Shown: positions 45,640-54,075 of the stretch, in pieces
Layout of the letters: each line of letters begins with the position of its first letter
Position numbering within the stretch: the first letter of the stretch is position 1
Origin: Janthinobacterium sp. SUN073
GTDB taxonomy: Bacteria; Pseudomonadota; Gammaproteobacteria; Burkholderiales; Burkholderiaceae_D
Length of the DNA stretch: 64,000 bases
NCBI RefSeq assembly: GCF_030397665.1
Contig: NZ_JAPUBT010000002.1
Location: forward strand, 405,383-469,382
Direction: 5' to 3'
Program-made: the position numbers and the translations under genes
Notes under the pieces: generated by a model
Told to the model about the DNA's origin: nothing
The model's database searches: none
What the model saw: only the letters and a program-made list of their open reading frames with translations

Positions 45640-46806
45640 TCAGAAAGAATGCTTGAGACCGACCATCACCACCGTCTGGCCACCGTTCGACGATGGTGTG
45701 CCGTTTTGCGAATCGCCGACCGAGGCGACGGCATCGACGATGGCGCCGCCCTGGCCCAGGGTCTGGCCGCGCGCCAGCTGGCGCGCTTCGATCAGGTAGA
45801 TCGCCGTGCGCTTCGACAGCGCGTAATTCTGTTCGAACGACAGCTGGCGGTAGCGCGCGCGGTCCGACACACCGTTGGCGCGGCTGGCGAAAGTATCGCT
45901 GTAGCCGGCGGACAGGAACCACTGCGGCGTCAGCTGGTAGCTCGAGATCAGGCCGGCCGTGTTGAAGATGGCCGTGTCGCGGAAGGCCGAGCGGCTGCCC
46001 GCCTGGTACTGCACGTTGCTGGCATTGGCGCCCACCATCCACTTGCCCATGGTGTAGCGCGCGCTGGCGGCGATGAATGCTATGCTTTCCGCCGAGGCGT
46101 AGCCCTTGTTGATGGCCGAGATGCCGAAGCTGCCAGATGCGTTGTCGCTCCAGCCGGCGCCATTCTGTCCATTTTTCAGTTTCAGGTAGCCGAGCGCGAA
46201 TTCGGCCGGCGAGGTGCTGTACTTGACGGCGGCGCTGAAGCTGCTGCCCACGGCATTGCCGTCGGCCGCTTCGCCGAAGCCGTATTGCGCGCTCGCTTGC
46301 AGGCCGCGCCAGGCGGGCATGCTGTAGGTGACGGAATTGCTGATGCGCACGGTCGTATCGAGGCCGTCGATATCGCCAGGGTGAGCTCCGGTGGCGCCCG
46401 TCAAAACGTTGCTCGATGCCAGGGAGCCAACCAGCAGGTAGTAAGGCGTATACTGCCGCCCGGCCGTCAGGGTGCCGTAGGCGTTCGATTGCAGGCCCAC
46501 GTAAGCCTGGCGGTTGAACAGGGAGCTGGCCGAACTTTGCGCGCCCGTATCGCTTTCAAAGCCGTTTTCCAGCAGGAACAGCGCCTTCAGGTCACCGCCC
46601 AGGTCTTCCACGCCCTGGAAACCGATCTTGCTGGCGGACAAGCTGCCGCTGCGCATGTAAGTGTTCGAATTGCCGCCCTGGTTGCTCGCGTAGGCGGTAG
46701 CCGCATCGACCACGCCGTAAATGGTGACATTGCTTTGGGCGCAAACGTTTGCGCCGACGAGCGCGGAGACGGCCAGCGCCGCAGCGCGCATGCATGGTGT
46801 GTTCAT
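45640..46806 (-). CDS. Gram-negative trimeric porin (burkholderial type), first gene of the dehydrogenase operon
   Basis: This 388-residue outer-membrane porin has a signal peptide (ends NVCAQS), then SNVTIYGVVDAATAY at the start of the barrel and the constriction-loop region SLFNRQAYVGLQSNAYGTLTAGRQYTP. The C-terminal strand VVMVGLKHSF ends in Phe. AGGAAA precedes the ATG at 46806. It ends 28 bases before the gamma-subunit start, so it probably admits the substrate oxidised in the periplasm by the dehydrogenase. A perfect FNR/ANR box is 121 bases upstream. Confidence 0.93.
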   Translation of the reverse strand: MNTPCMRAAALAVSALVGANVCAQSNVTIYGVVDAATAYASNQGGNSNTYMRSGSLSASKIGFQGVEDLGGDLKALFLLENGFESDTGAQSSASSLFNRQAYVGLQSNAYGTLTAGRQYTPYYLLVGSLASSNVLTGATGAHPGDIDGLDTTVRISNSVTYSMPAWRGLQASAQYGFGEAADGNAVGSSFSAAVKYSTSPAEFALGYLKLKNGQNGAGWSDNASGSFGISAINKGYASAESIAFIAASARYTMGKWMVGANASNVQYQAGSRSAFRDTAIFNTAGLISSYQLTPQWFLSAGYSDTFASRANGVSDRARYRQLSFEQNYALSKRTAIYLIEARQLARGQTLGQGGAIVDAVASVGDSQNGTPSSNGGQTVVMVGLKHSF

Positions 46807-46926
46807 TTTTTCCTGACTTTCCTGTTTTGTTGTACGCCAGACAAGCATTGCCGCCGCGATGGCGCAATACCGGCTGTGGCGCCGCGTTGCCGCCCCATCC
46901 AGCGAACGGGAATCCGCTGTTCTTCT

Positions 46927-46940
46927 TGATCTGGATCAAG
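46927..46940. promoter_or_regulatory. perfect FNR/ANR box (TTGAT-N4-ATCAA)
   Basis: TTGAT (46927-46931) and ATCAA (46936-46940) flank four bases, an exact match to the FNR/ANR/Dnr consensus. It is 121 bases before the porin start, nearly the same distance as the equivalent site before ppc, so an oxygen-responsive activator may drive the dehydrogenase operon. Confidence 0.6.
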
Positions 46941-46962
46941 TGGGGCAAATTATACGCTTATT

Positions 46963-46980
46963 TACTAACATGTAAGTAAT
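46963..46980. promoter_or_regulatory. candidate operator palindrome
   Basis: TTACTAACATGTAAGTAA equals its own complement at 16 of 18 positions. It lies just upstream of the FNR-type box in an AT-rich stretch. The MarR-family gene upstream on the same strand is a possible binder, because that family uses palindromes of this length, but nothing proves it. Confidence 0.35.
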
Positions 46981-47080
46981 TGACTATAGGGCGTAGTCTT
47001 ATAGCAAAACTGACAGACGCGCGGGCACAAGCCCGGCAGGATGCGGCAATGCGTGGAACGGGCATGGCAAAAGCAGCGGC

Positions 47081-47104
47081 GGCGCGTGTCGAAAAACACG
47101 CGCC
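47081..47104 (-). terminator. possible terminator after hpaR
   Basis: GGCGCGTGT (47081-47089) pairs perfectly with ACACGCGCC (47096-47104) around a six-base loop, 34 bases after the hpaR stop. There is no immediate T run on the minus strand, so it may not act as an intrinsic terminator. Confidence 0.4.
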
Positions 47105-47137
47105 CGATGAATGCTCAGGCAAGGAGAAGTTTGGGGT

Positions 47138-47593
47138 TCAGCGCAGGATGGCGGGCGCCACCGGCAGGGTTTCGAGGGCAATGAAGGCTTCCAGGGTACG
47201 CCGCATGTCTTCGAACACTTGCTTGCCGTACGCCGCTTCGAGGTGTTCATATTGCAAGTCAATTAACTTGCCCATTTGCATTAGCAAGCTGGCGCCCGCT
47301 TCCGACAGGTGCACCTTGCGGCGGCGCTGGTCGCCTTCGAACTTGCTGCGCCCGATCAAGCCGATTTCTTCCATGCGCGCCAGGATGCCGCTCATGCTGG
47401 GACTGGATATCTGGCAGATATTGCACAGCTCGCGCGGTTCCAGGGTGGGGCTTTCGTTCAGCGCGCGCATGATGCGCCACTGCTGCTCCGTCACGCCGAA
47501 GTGATTGAGGATGGGGCGGAAATGCTGGAGCAGGCTGTCGCGGGCCTTCAGCAGCAGTTGCGGCATGTTCGGATAACGGATCGGTAGCTGCAA
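47138..47593 (-). CDS. hpaR: MarR-family regulator, HpaR type
   Basis: This 151-residue winged-helix repressor contains GVTEQQWRIMRALNE, LEPRELCNICQISSPSMSGILARMEEIGLI and DQRRRKVHLSEAG, the pattern of the homoprotocatechuate operon regulator HpaR. No hpa catabolic genes are next to it, so its target is uncertain; the porin-dehydrogenase operon downstream on the same strand or distant aromatic genes are possible. The start is assigned to TTG at 47593 with AGGAG six bases upstream; another TTG is at 47617. Confidence 0.88.
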   Translation of the reverse strand: MQLPIRYPNMPQLLLKARDSLLQHFRPILNHFGVTEQQWRIMRALNESPTLEPRELCNICQISSPSMSGILARMEEIGLIGRSKFEGDQRRRKVHLSEAGASLLMQMGKLIDLQYEHLEAAYGKQVFEDMRRTLEAFIALETLPVAPAILR

Positions 47594-47678
47594 GCGGAAC
47601 TCCTGGGTGGCCGGCAAATGAGCGTCATTATACGGCCCGCCCAGTGCAAACGGCAGGCCCGCAACGATGTATTTTTCG

Positions 47679-48638
47679 CTACGTCCGCCCTACCCCACGC
47701 CCTTCTCCCTCCTCCTGCGCGTGCCGCTGCACGGACCACAGCACGCCCGCCGTCAGCAAGAGCATCGCCGCCCATTCCAGGGGGCGCGGCATGCGCTGCG
47801 CGTAGACGAAGCCGTACAGCAGCGCGAACAGGGTCTCCGACAGGATCAGCTGACCCGACAGGGTGACAGGCACCAGACGCGACGCCAGGTTCCACAGGTA
47901 GTTGCCAACTACGGAAGCGCCCAGCGCCAGCAGCAGGCACACCAGCCAGTACCGGTGCCAGTCGCGCGCCGGCGCGTCATCGGCACCACTTGCCTGCTGC
48001 AGCGCCAGCGCCACGGCCCCAACGACCAGGGCGATGACGCCGCTGGCCAGGCCATACAGCATGGCCCATTCCACCGAACTGAAATGCGCGTGGCGCTTGA
48101 GGAAGCGGGCATTATCGAGCGCATACCAGCTCCAGCAGGCGAGCGCGCCGATGGCGCACAGCACGCCGGCCAGCTTGTGCGCCAGGCTGGCACCGTTTGC
48201 ACCACCGGCATGGCTGAAAATATCGCAATTGATGCAGGCGATGCCCAGCGCTACCACCAGCAGCGGCAAGGCCAGTTGGCGCAGGGGCAGCGCGCCATGG
48301 TCCTTGCGGCCAAAAATCGTCACGCTCAGGGGCAGCAGGCCAATGATCAGCGAAGTGGCCGCCACGCCCGCCAGCTTGACGCCATACGCCAGCAGCAGGT
48401 AATACACGACATTGCCGGCCAGCGCCTGGCGCAGCATGGCCAGCCAGTCGCTGCGCCGCAAGCGCCGCAGCAGGGGCAGGAGGCGCGGCAGCATCAGGCC
48501 GGCCGCCAGCGCGCCATAGCAGACGTAGCGGCCCACCATCAGCTCGAGCGGAGAAAAATCCGGCAGCAAGACCGGCACAATGAAAACGGCGCCCCAGAAG
48601 GCGCCGGCCAGCAAACCACATACGATTCCACGCCACAT
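47679..48638 (-). CDS. EamA/DMT-family transporter
   Basis: This 319-residue inner-membrane protein has ten predicted helices in two homologous halves. The start LLAGAFWGAVFIVPVLL and the second-half segment LSGQLILSETLFALLYGFVYAQ fit the drug/metabolite transporter superfamily, whose members export amino acids, purines or metabolites. The C-terminal tail is charged (QRHAQEEGEGRG). The substrate cannot be predicted. It lies upstream of hpaR on the same strand with an 85-base gap. Confidence 0.9.
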   Translation of the reverse strand: MWRGIVCGLLAGAFWGAVFIVPVLLPDFSPLELMVGRYVCYGALAAGLMLPRLLPLLRRLRRSDWLAMLRQALAGNVVYYLLLAYGVKLAGVAATSLIIGLLPLSVTIFGRKDHGALPLRQLALPLLVVALGIACINCDIFSHAGGANGASLAHKLAGVLCAIGALACWSWYALDNARFLKRHAHFSSVEWAMLYGLASGVIALVVGAVALALQQASGADDAPARDWHRYWLVCLLLALGASVVGNYLWNLASRLVPVTLSGQLILSETLFALLYGFVYAQRMPRPLEWAAMLLLTAGVLWSVQRHAQEEGEGRGVGRT

Positions 48639-48710
48639 GCAGCCACACCCGCGTCATTATTTCAAGGACGCCAGTATAGGGTATGCGGCACAGCGCGCAG
48701 TGTCCCGTCG

Positions 48711-50528
48711 TCAGCCCTTCGCCATGCGTTGCTCGGGAATGAAGTGTTCGCGCACAGCCTTGGCCAGCAAGTCCGGCGGCAGCAAACCCTGGCCCAGCAA
48801 GAAGTTATTGAAGGCCAGGCGGTCGAATTTCTCGCCCAGCGCCAGCTCCGTTTCCGCGCGCAGCTGCAGGATGCGCGTGTAGCCATAGAAGTAGCTGCCC
48901 GCCTGGCCCGGCATGTTGAAGGTGTAGCGGTCCAGCTCCTGGCGCGCCATCGCCTTCGACAGCATCACTTCATCCGTCAGGATGCGGCCCGCCTCTTCGC
49001 GCGTGACCTGCCCCAGGTTCAGCATCGGGTCGAGCATGGCGCGCGCCGCGCGCAGCATGCGGAACTGCAGCGCGATGAACTGGCCTTCGGCCGGTTCGTA
49101 CGGGATCATCTCCGCTTCCGCGTACAGCGCCCAGCCTTCCACGTTGACGCTGTTGAACGCGTACAGGCTGCGCGCCTGCGACACGCCCCGCTCCACCATG
49201 GCGCTGAACTGCAGCTCGTGGCCGGGACGGCCTTCGTGCGCGCTCAGGGTCCATGCGGCGCCCGCGAAATTGAAATCGTCATACGCCTCGCCCTTGCCGC
49301 TGGCGGCCGGATTGCTGACGGGGAGGACGAACTGGCCGTGCTCTCCCGTATTGCCGATCAGCGGAGGCGGACGCATATGCGGCGCCGGCTGGGCCGCCGA
49401 TTCGGCGGCGGACGCCAGGCGCATGGTCATGGCGCGCGCAGGGATATCGACCACGCGCTGCCGGGCGATGCGTTCTTCGAGCTGCGTATTGACGCCCTTG
49501 TAGTGCGCCTCGAGCTGCTCGTTGGGGATGGAATCGCTTTTCAGCGCGCGCAGCACCTGGCGATAATCAATGCCATCGACACCCTTGAGCGACATTTTCG
49601 CCGCCACCACGGGCGCCAGCGCCTGCATGGCGGCGCGCGTTTCCAGGTAGGCCACCTGCGCCCGTTCGACCAGCGCACGCGGCTCGATGTCGATGCCCAC
49701 CTGTTTCAGGCGGAACGCATACAGCTCGGGCGCCATGCGGAAATCCGTGCGCGACAGGGGCAGCACCACCTGCTTTTCCCACGCCGCATACGCGTTCAAC
49801 TGCTGCTCCATGGCCGCCAGCGCAGGTTCGGCGCCCGTGATTTTCATGTCGGCAAACAGCTTGCGTATGCCGGCGACATACGTGGGCACGTTTTCCAGCG
49901 ACTGCTCCACCTGCAGGCGCACGGGTCCCGCCAGGCCAGGCTTGCCGATTTTTTCCGTGAAGCGCGCCTTGGCCTGCTGCGTGATCGGCGTGCTGCCCGG
50001 ATACTGGCCCACGTAGCGCTGCAGGCGCTCGAGCGCCTTGGCGCGGCGCGCGGCCGGGCGCTGTTCCTGCAGCAGGCTTTGCATGCTGCCGAAGACCATT
50101 TGCGGTACATCGACCCACGGCAAGGTGTACTTGGCGTCCAGCTGGGCACCCATGATTTCCTGGTCGACGGCCTGCGTCAGGATCTGCAGATCCTGGCGGA
50201 CGCGTTCATCTTTTTCTACCGTCAGCTTTTGCTGCAATTGCGCGCGCGCCTGCCGCATGGCCGCCACCTGGCGTTCGACAATATTGGGTCCCAGGTCGGC
50301 GGCCAGGCCGTCGTACTGCGCCAGGCCCGTGTCGGAAGCGTTTTCGGGCGAGAACTGCGCCTGCGCCGCCAGCACGATGGCCGCATTGCGGTTGCTGGCC
50401 TCGACCCAGGCCGATGCAGCGCTGGCAGTTGCAGGGGCGGCGGCCATGGCGGCCATGGCGGGCATGGCCAGCGCGGCTGCAAGCGCGGCGGCGAGCACGG
50501 TCTTGCACAATTGCGGAGTGACGGACAT
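48711..50528 (-). CDS. DUF885-family secreted (putative metallopeptidase-like) protein
   Basis: This 605-residue protein has a signal peptide rich in Ala and Met (ends near AAMAAAPA). The DUF885 core contains the histidine motif HEGRPGHELQ, resembling a zinc-binding HExxH variant, and the C-terminal segment PGQAGSYFYGYTRILQLR. Some members are reported as carboxypeptidase-like, but the catalytic role is not settled. The ATG at 50528 has AGGA about seven bases upstream and gives the signal peptide. It is on the same strand as the GH3 gene upstream, with a 124-base gap. Confidence 0.88.
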   Translation of the reverse strand: MSVTPQLCKTVLAAALAAALAMPAMAAMAAAPATASAASAWVEASNRNAAIVLAAQAQFSPENASDTGLAQYDGLAADLGPNIVERQVAAMRQARAQLQQKLTVEKDERVRQDLQILTQAVDQEIMGAQLDAKYTLPWVDVPQMVFGSMQSLLQEQRPAARRAKALERLQRYVGQYPGSTPITQQAKARFTEKIGKPGLAGPVRLQVEQSLENVPTYVAGIRKLFADMKITGAEPALAAMEQQLNAYAAWEKQVVLPLSRTDFRMAPELYAFRLKQVGIDIEPRALVERAQVAYLETRAAMQALAPVVAAKMSLKGVDGIDYRQVLRALKSDSIPNEQLEAHYKGVNTQLEERIARQRVVDIPARAMTMRLASAAESAAQPAPHMRPPPLIGNTGEHGQFVLPVSNPAASGKGEAYDDFNFAGAAWTLSAHEGRPGHELQFSAMVERGVSQARSLYAFNSVNVEGWALYAEAEMIPYEPAEGQFIALQFRMLRAARAMLDPMLNLGQVTREEAGRILTDEVMLSKAMARQELDRYTFNMPGQAGSYFYGYTRILQLRAETELALGEKFDRLAFNNFLLGQGLLPPDLLAKAVREHFIPEQRMAKG

Positions 50529-50652
50529 CGGGGTTTCCTTCCTGGCAGAATCGGCGAACAAAACGGCGAACGAAGCGGCCAGTATCGGCGAGCGCCAGGG
50601 GACTGTCAATCGGGCGGGGACAGGCCGCACAGGGCGGCCCGTCCCGCTCCTG

Positions 50653-52659
50653 TCAGTACCCCAAGCCGTAGCCGAACTTGTACAGCGGATGGGCCGTGTC
50701 ATACGGCACGTCCGATTTCTGCGCCTGCACTTCGGCCATCGACGAGGGCAGTTCGAACGGCAATTTGCCTTGCGGCTTGGCCTTGCCCGTCAGGACATCG
50801 AACAGCGCGCCGTCGCTGACGCCAAAGTTGGCGAGGATGGCGCTGGCCTTGTCCTGCACGTTGCCGAGGATGGCCGGACGGTCCAGATACACCGTCACCA
50901 CCGTCTTCGGCGCATATTTCGCCGCGTTCTTGATCGCCTCGTAGTCGGCGTCGCCATCGACATAGTTCAGGCGGCCCTCGTGCTGCATGCTGCCGAAGAT
51001 GTAGTTCGGGTGCAGGGTTTCATACGGCGCGGCCACGCGCAGCAGGGCCACGTCCGCTTCCTGTGGCGTGGCCACCACCGTGTAGCCATACTTTTGCGCC
51101 ACGGCCGCATCGATGCCATACAAATAGACCTTCTTGACACTGGCCGCCAGCGGCAAGACCTTGTCCTTGTTTTCCAGCAGGACCAGCGAGCGGCGCTGGG
51201 CCTCCAGGCCTGCTTCGACAAAGTCCGCCTTGCCAACCGTGGCCGCCGCCTTCGCCGCATCGACAAACGGATGCTCGAACAGGCCCTGCTTGAATTTCTG
51301 GATCAGGATGCGCCGCGCCGACGCGTTGATGCGCGCTTCCGTCAGCTGGCCCCGCTGCACGGCCTGCGTCAGATACGGCGCTTCCGTCACGCCGCCAAAC
51401 TGGTCCATCCCCGCCGTGACAGCTTTGACGTAACGCTCCGCCTTGGTGGCGTCTTCCATGCCCCACGGCGTGCCGAAGCCGATGAAGGAAGGCGCCACGC
51501 CCGGCGCCGTGCCGTTGCGGCAATTGGCGTCGCAGTCGGAGGTGATGCCCCAGTCGGACAGGATCACGCCTTCAAAACCGTATTTGCCGCGCAGCAAATC
51601 CGTCAGCATGGTCTTGCTGAAGCCGGCCGCCACTTGTTCCAGGGTGATGCCATCGATGGTGATATTGCCGTCCGGCAAAGCGTAGGTGGGCATGACGGAG
51701 GCCGCCTTGGCCGTGAAGGCGCCCTCGAACGGTTTCACGTGGTAGGCGAAGTTGTTGCCCGGGTAGGTCATGTAGCGGCCATAGTAATTGTGGCCGTCGA
51801 AGCCCTCTTTCGTGGCGCCGTAGCCGACCCAGTGCTTGACGACAGCCACCACGCTGCCGTCATGCAAACCCGTATTGCCATCCTGGAAGCCCTCGATATA
51901 GTGCTGCACCATGCGCTTGGCCAGGTCGGCGTCTTCGCCAAAGGTGCCGTTGATGCGCGACCAGCGCGGCTCGGTGGCCAGATCGGCTTGCGGCGACAGG
52001 GCTTGCGTGATGCCGACGGCCAGGTATTCCTGGCGCGCGATGTCGCCGAAGCGGCGCACCAGCGCATCGTCGCCGATGGCGGCCAAGCCCAGGGTTTCAG
52101 GCCACTGCGAAAAGCCGGAGGTAGCCGCGCTGGCGCCCACCGTGTACTGGAAATGGTGGCGCGGGTCCGTGCTGATGGACACGGGAATGCCGTGGCGCGA
52201 CGTTTCGCTGATTGCCTGCACCTTGTTGTACTGCGCCGCCATGTTGGCCGTGTCGCCCGCCATGCGCGTAATAAACGTGTTGACGTACTGCTTGACGATC
52301 AAGTCCTGCAGAGCCGTCAAGTCATACGCGCCGCCCAGGCCGATGCCGGAAGGGTCGGCCACGGTGGGTGCCGTGCCGTGCATCATCAGGCCCGCTTTTT
52401 CATCAAGGCTCATGCGCGCCAGCAGGTCGTCGGCGCGCGCCTCGGCTGGCAGGCGCCAGTCTTCGTACGGATCGATCTTGCCGTTGCGGTTCATATCCTT
52501 GAACGCATAGCCGTCGACTTTCAACTGGGTGTAAGTGGTGGCGCCGAACACGGGCTGCGTGTATCCCTCGCTGCCGGTGTCGTTGCCGCAGGCGGCCAGG
52601 GCAAGCGTGGCGACGCAGCCGGCGACCATGCGGGCCATCGGTTTCATAGTGCAATTCAT
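50653..52659 (-). CDS. glycoside hydrolase family 3 lipoprotein (beta-glucosidase-like)
   Basis: This 668-residue protein has a lipoprotein signal (LALAAC). A calcium-binding-like loop DMNRNGKIDPYEDW follows. The GH3 domain has ARMSLDEKAGLMMHG, KHWVGYGA and the nucleophile region GFEGVILSDWG (Asp in SDWG). The C-terminal GH3 domain includes VYLDRPAIL and ends HPLYKFGYGLGY. It likely releases glucose or another sugar from beta-linked oligosaccharides at the cell envelope. The ATG at 52659 has GGAG six bases upstream. It is divergent from the AraC regulator at 52889, its probable controller. Confidence 0.93.
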   Translation of the reverse strand: MNCTMKPMARMVAGCVATLALAACGNDTGSEGYTQPVFGATTYTQLKVDGYAFKDMNRNGKIDPYEDWRLPAEARADDLLARMSLDEKAGLMMHGTAPTVADPSGIGLGGAYDLTALQDLIVKQYVNTFITRMAGDTANMAAQYNKVQAISETSRHGIPVSISTDPRHHFQYTVGASAATSGFSQWPETLGLAAIGDDALVRRFGDIARQEYLAVGITQALSPQADLATEPRWSRINGTFGEDADLAKRMVQHYIEGFQDGNTGLHDGSVVAVVKHWVGYGATKEGFDGHNYYGRYMTYPGNNFAYHVKPFEGAFTAKAASVMPTYALPDGNITIDGITLEQVAAGFSKTMLTDLLRGKYGFEGVILSDWGITSDCDANCRNGTAPGVAPSFIGFGTPWGMEDATKAERYVKAVTAGMDQFGGVTEAPYLTQAVQRGQLTEARINASARRILIQKFKQGLFEHPFVDAAKAAATVGKADFVEAGLEAQRRSLVLLENKDKVLPLAASVKKVYLYGIDAAVAQKYGYTVVATPQEADVALLRVAAPYETLHPNYIFGSMQHEGRLNYVDGDADYEAIKNAAKYAPKTVVTVYLDRPAILGNVQDKASAILANFGVSDGALFDVLTGKAKPQGKLPFELPSSMAEVQAQKSDVPYDTAHPLYKFGYGLGY

Positions 52660-52888
52660 CATTATCTCCAAGACTGTTTTTGTAGGTATCAAGGCGCGGC
52701 GGCAAGGCCGGCCGAAAACAATATAGCGTGAGAATGCGTGAGTTTCTTGACCGCACAGCACGCGTTTTATACCCGCGAGAACAATTTTTGGTTAGACGGC
52801 ACGACAAGCAACAATCTCCTACAAAGTGCTAACATTTGTGAAAAATTACTACAACAAGCAGAATACGCAGAATAAGCAGGAGGCACCC

Positions 52889-53926
52889 TTGCACAAACCC
52901 GATACGCGCACGGTTTCGAACCGCATCGCGCAGCAATGCGCGCGCGCCATGCAGGCCGATGGACACGACCCCGCCGACTTTTTCCGCCACACGGGCATCA
53001 CGCCGGCGCAGCTCACGGAACCTGGCGGGCGCATCAACGCCGAGCGGCACCGCCGCATGACGGCCTACGCCCAGCAATTGCCACAGCACCGCGGCCTGCT
53101 TGATCTCGACGTGACGCACTGGTTCGCGCATTACTCGGGCATCGCCCACGTCTGCTTCAACCGCCCCACCCTGCGCAGCGCGCTGCACGAGCTGCTGCAC
53201 TTGCGGGGCCTGATCGGCGAATTCGACTTCATGCTGATGAGCGAGAATGGCACGCGCATCGAGATCGAATACCTGTCCGAGTTCTGCCAGCTGGGGGGCG
53301 CCATGCAGGCGCTGGCCAATTTCCGCATGCTGTCGCTGGTCGCGCGCGCCTACGACGAAGGCACGGCCACCGCCTTCCACGCCAGCTTCCGGGGCAAGGC
53401 GCCGTGGTTCGCGCCCGCCATTGCCGAGTGCTTCGGCGCCGCCGCCACCTTCGGCCAGGCGCGCAACACGCTGACATTTGACGCGCCGGCGCTGGACCGG
53501 CCCTTTGCCCAGTTCAACGCCATGCTGGCGCCGCACGCGCTGCGGCACGCGCAGGGACAATTGCAGCAGTTGCAGGGCGCGCAGCTGTTTTCGGCCCGCG
53601 TGGAGCAAGCCATCATCGATTTGCTGGGCCGGCAAGGTGCGGGGGACGCCGACGGCGCCTCGCTGCTGCCGGCCCTGTGCGACGGCCTGGCGATGAACCG
53701 CTGGACCTTGCAGCGCCAGCTGCAGCAGGAGCAGACCTCGTTCCGCGCGCTGGAATTGCGCGCCAAGAGCCGCGAATCGCGCCGCCTGCTGCGCGAAACG
53801 AACCTGAGCGTGGTGGAAATTGGCGAGCGCCTGGGCTTTTCCTCGCAAAGCGCGTTTACCCGCTTTTTCAAGAACCAGTTCGAACTGCCGCCAGCGCGCT
53901 ACCGGCAGGATGCGGCTGGAGTTTAA
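52889..53926 (+). CDS. AraC-family regulator (ArgR/OruR-like N-domain)
   Basis: This 345-residue regulator has an N-terminal effector domain of the arabinose-binding AraC (PF12625-like) type (SNRIAQQCARAMQADGHDP at the start). A C-terminal pair of helix-turn-helix motifs follows (NLSVVEIGERLGFSSQSAFTRFFKNQF). The start is taken as TTG at 52889 because AGGAGG lies five bases upstream; the frame is open from a GTG at 52826, but that extension is Asn/Lys/Gln-rich and unlikely. It is divergent from the GH3 lipoprotein gene, a likely target. Confidence 0.9.
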   Translation: MHKPDTRTVSNRIAQQCARAMQADGHDPADFFRHTGITPAQLTEPGGRINAERHRRMTAYAQQLPQHRGLLDLDVTHWFAHYSGIAHVCFNRPTLRSALHELLHLRGLIGEFDFMLMSENGTRIEIEYLSEFCQLGGAMQALANFRMLSLVARAYDEGTATAFHASFRGKAPWFAPAIAECFGAAATFGQARNTLTFDAPALDRPFAQFNAMLAPHALRHAQGQLQQLQGAQLFSARVEQAIIDLLGRQGAGDADGASLLPALCDGLAMNRWTLQRQLQQEQTSFRALELRAKSRESRRLLRETNLSVVEIGERLGFSSQSAFTRFFKNQFELPPARYRQDAAGV

Positions 53927-53960
53927 CAAGTCCGAAACCCAGGCTCCCCGGGCCAAGCGA

Positions 53961-54053
53961 GCCTGAAAAATGCCGAGGGCAAGGCGCAGCGACGCAGACA
54001 GTACGCCAGTACGGCAAGGAAGCTGCAACGCCGCCATCGGCATTTTCTCAGGC
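53961..54053. repeat. long inverted-repeat element between convergent genes
   Basis: The arms 53961-53980 and 54034-54053 are complementary apart from one inserted base and one mismatch (GCCTGA...AAATGCCGA). Inside are further short repeats (CAGTACG.CAGTACGGC). It lies between the AraC gene and the RND gene, which converge here. I recall elements of this sequence type in Janthinobacterium-like genomes but cannot verify that here. It may terminate both transcripts. Confidence 0.65.
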
Positions 54054-54075
54054 CCGCGTCCCCGGCCCGCTGTTT

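Larger units (their letters stand above)
46807..47137. other. regulatory region upstream of the porin-dehydrogenase operon
   Basis: No gene is supported in these 331 bases. They contain a perfect FNR/ANR box (46927-46940), an imperfect 18-base palindrome (46963-46980) and a 9-bp hairpin (47081-47104) that may end the hpaR transcript. The middle part is unusually AT-rich for this genome. Confidence 0.65.
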
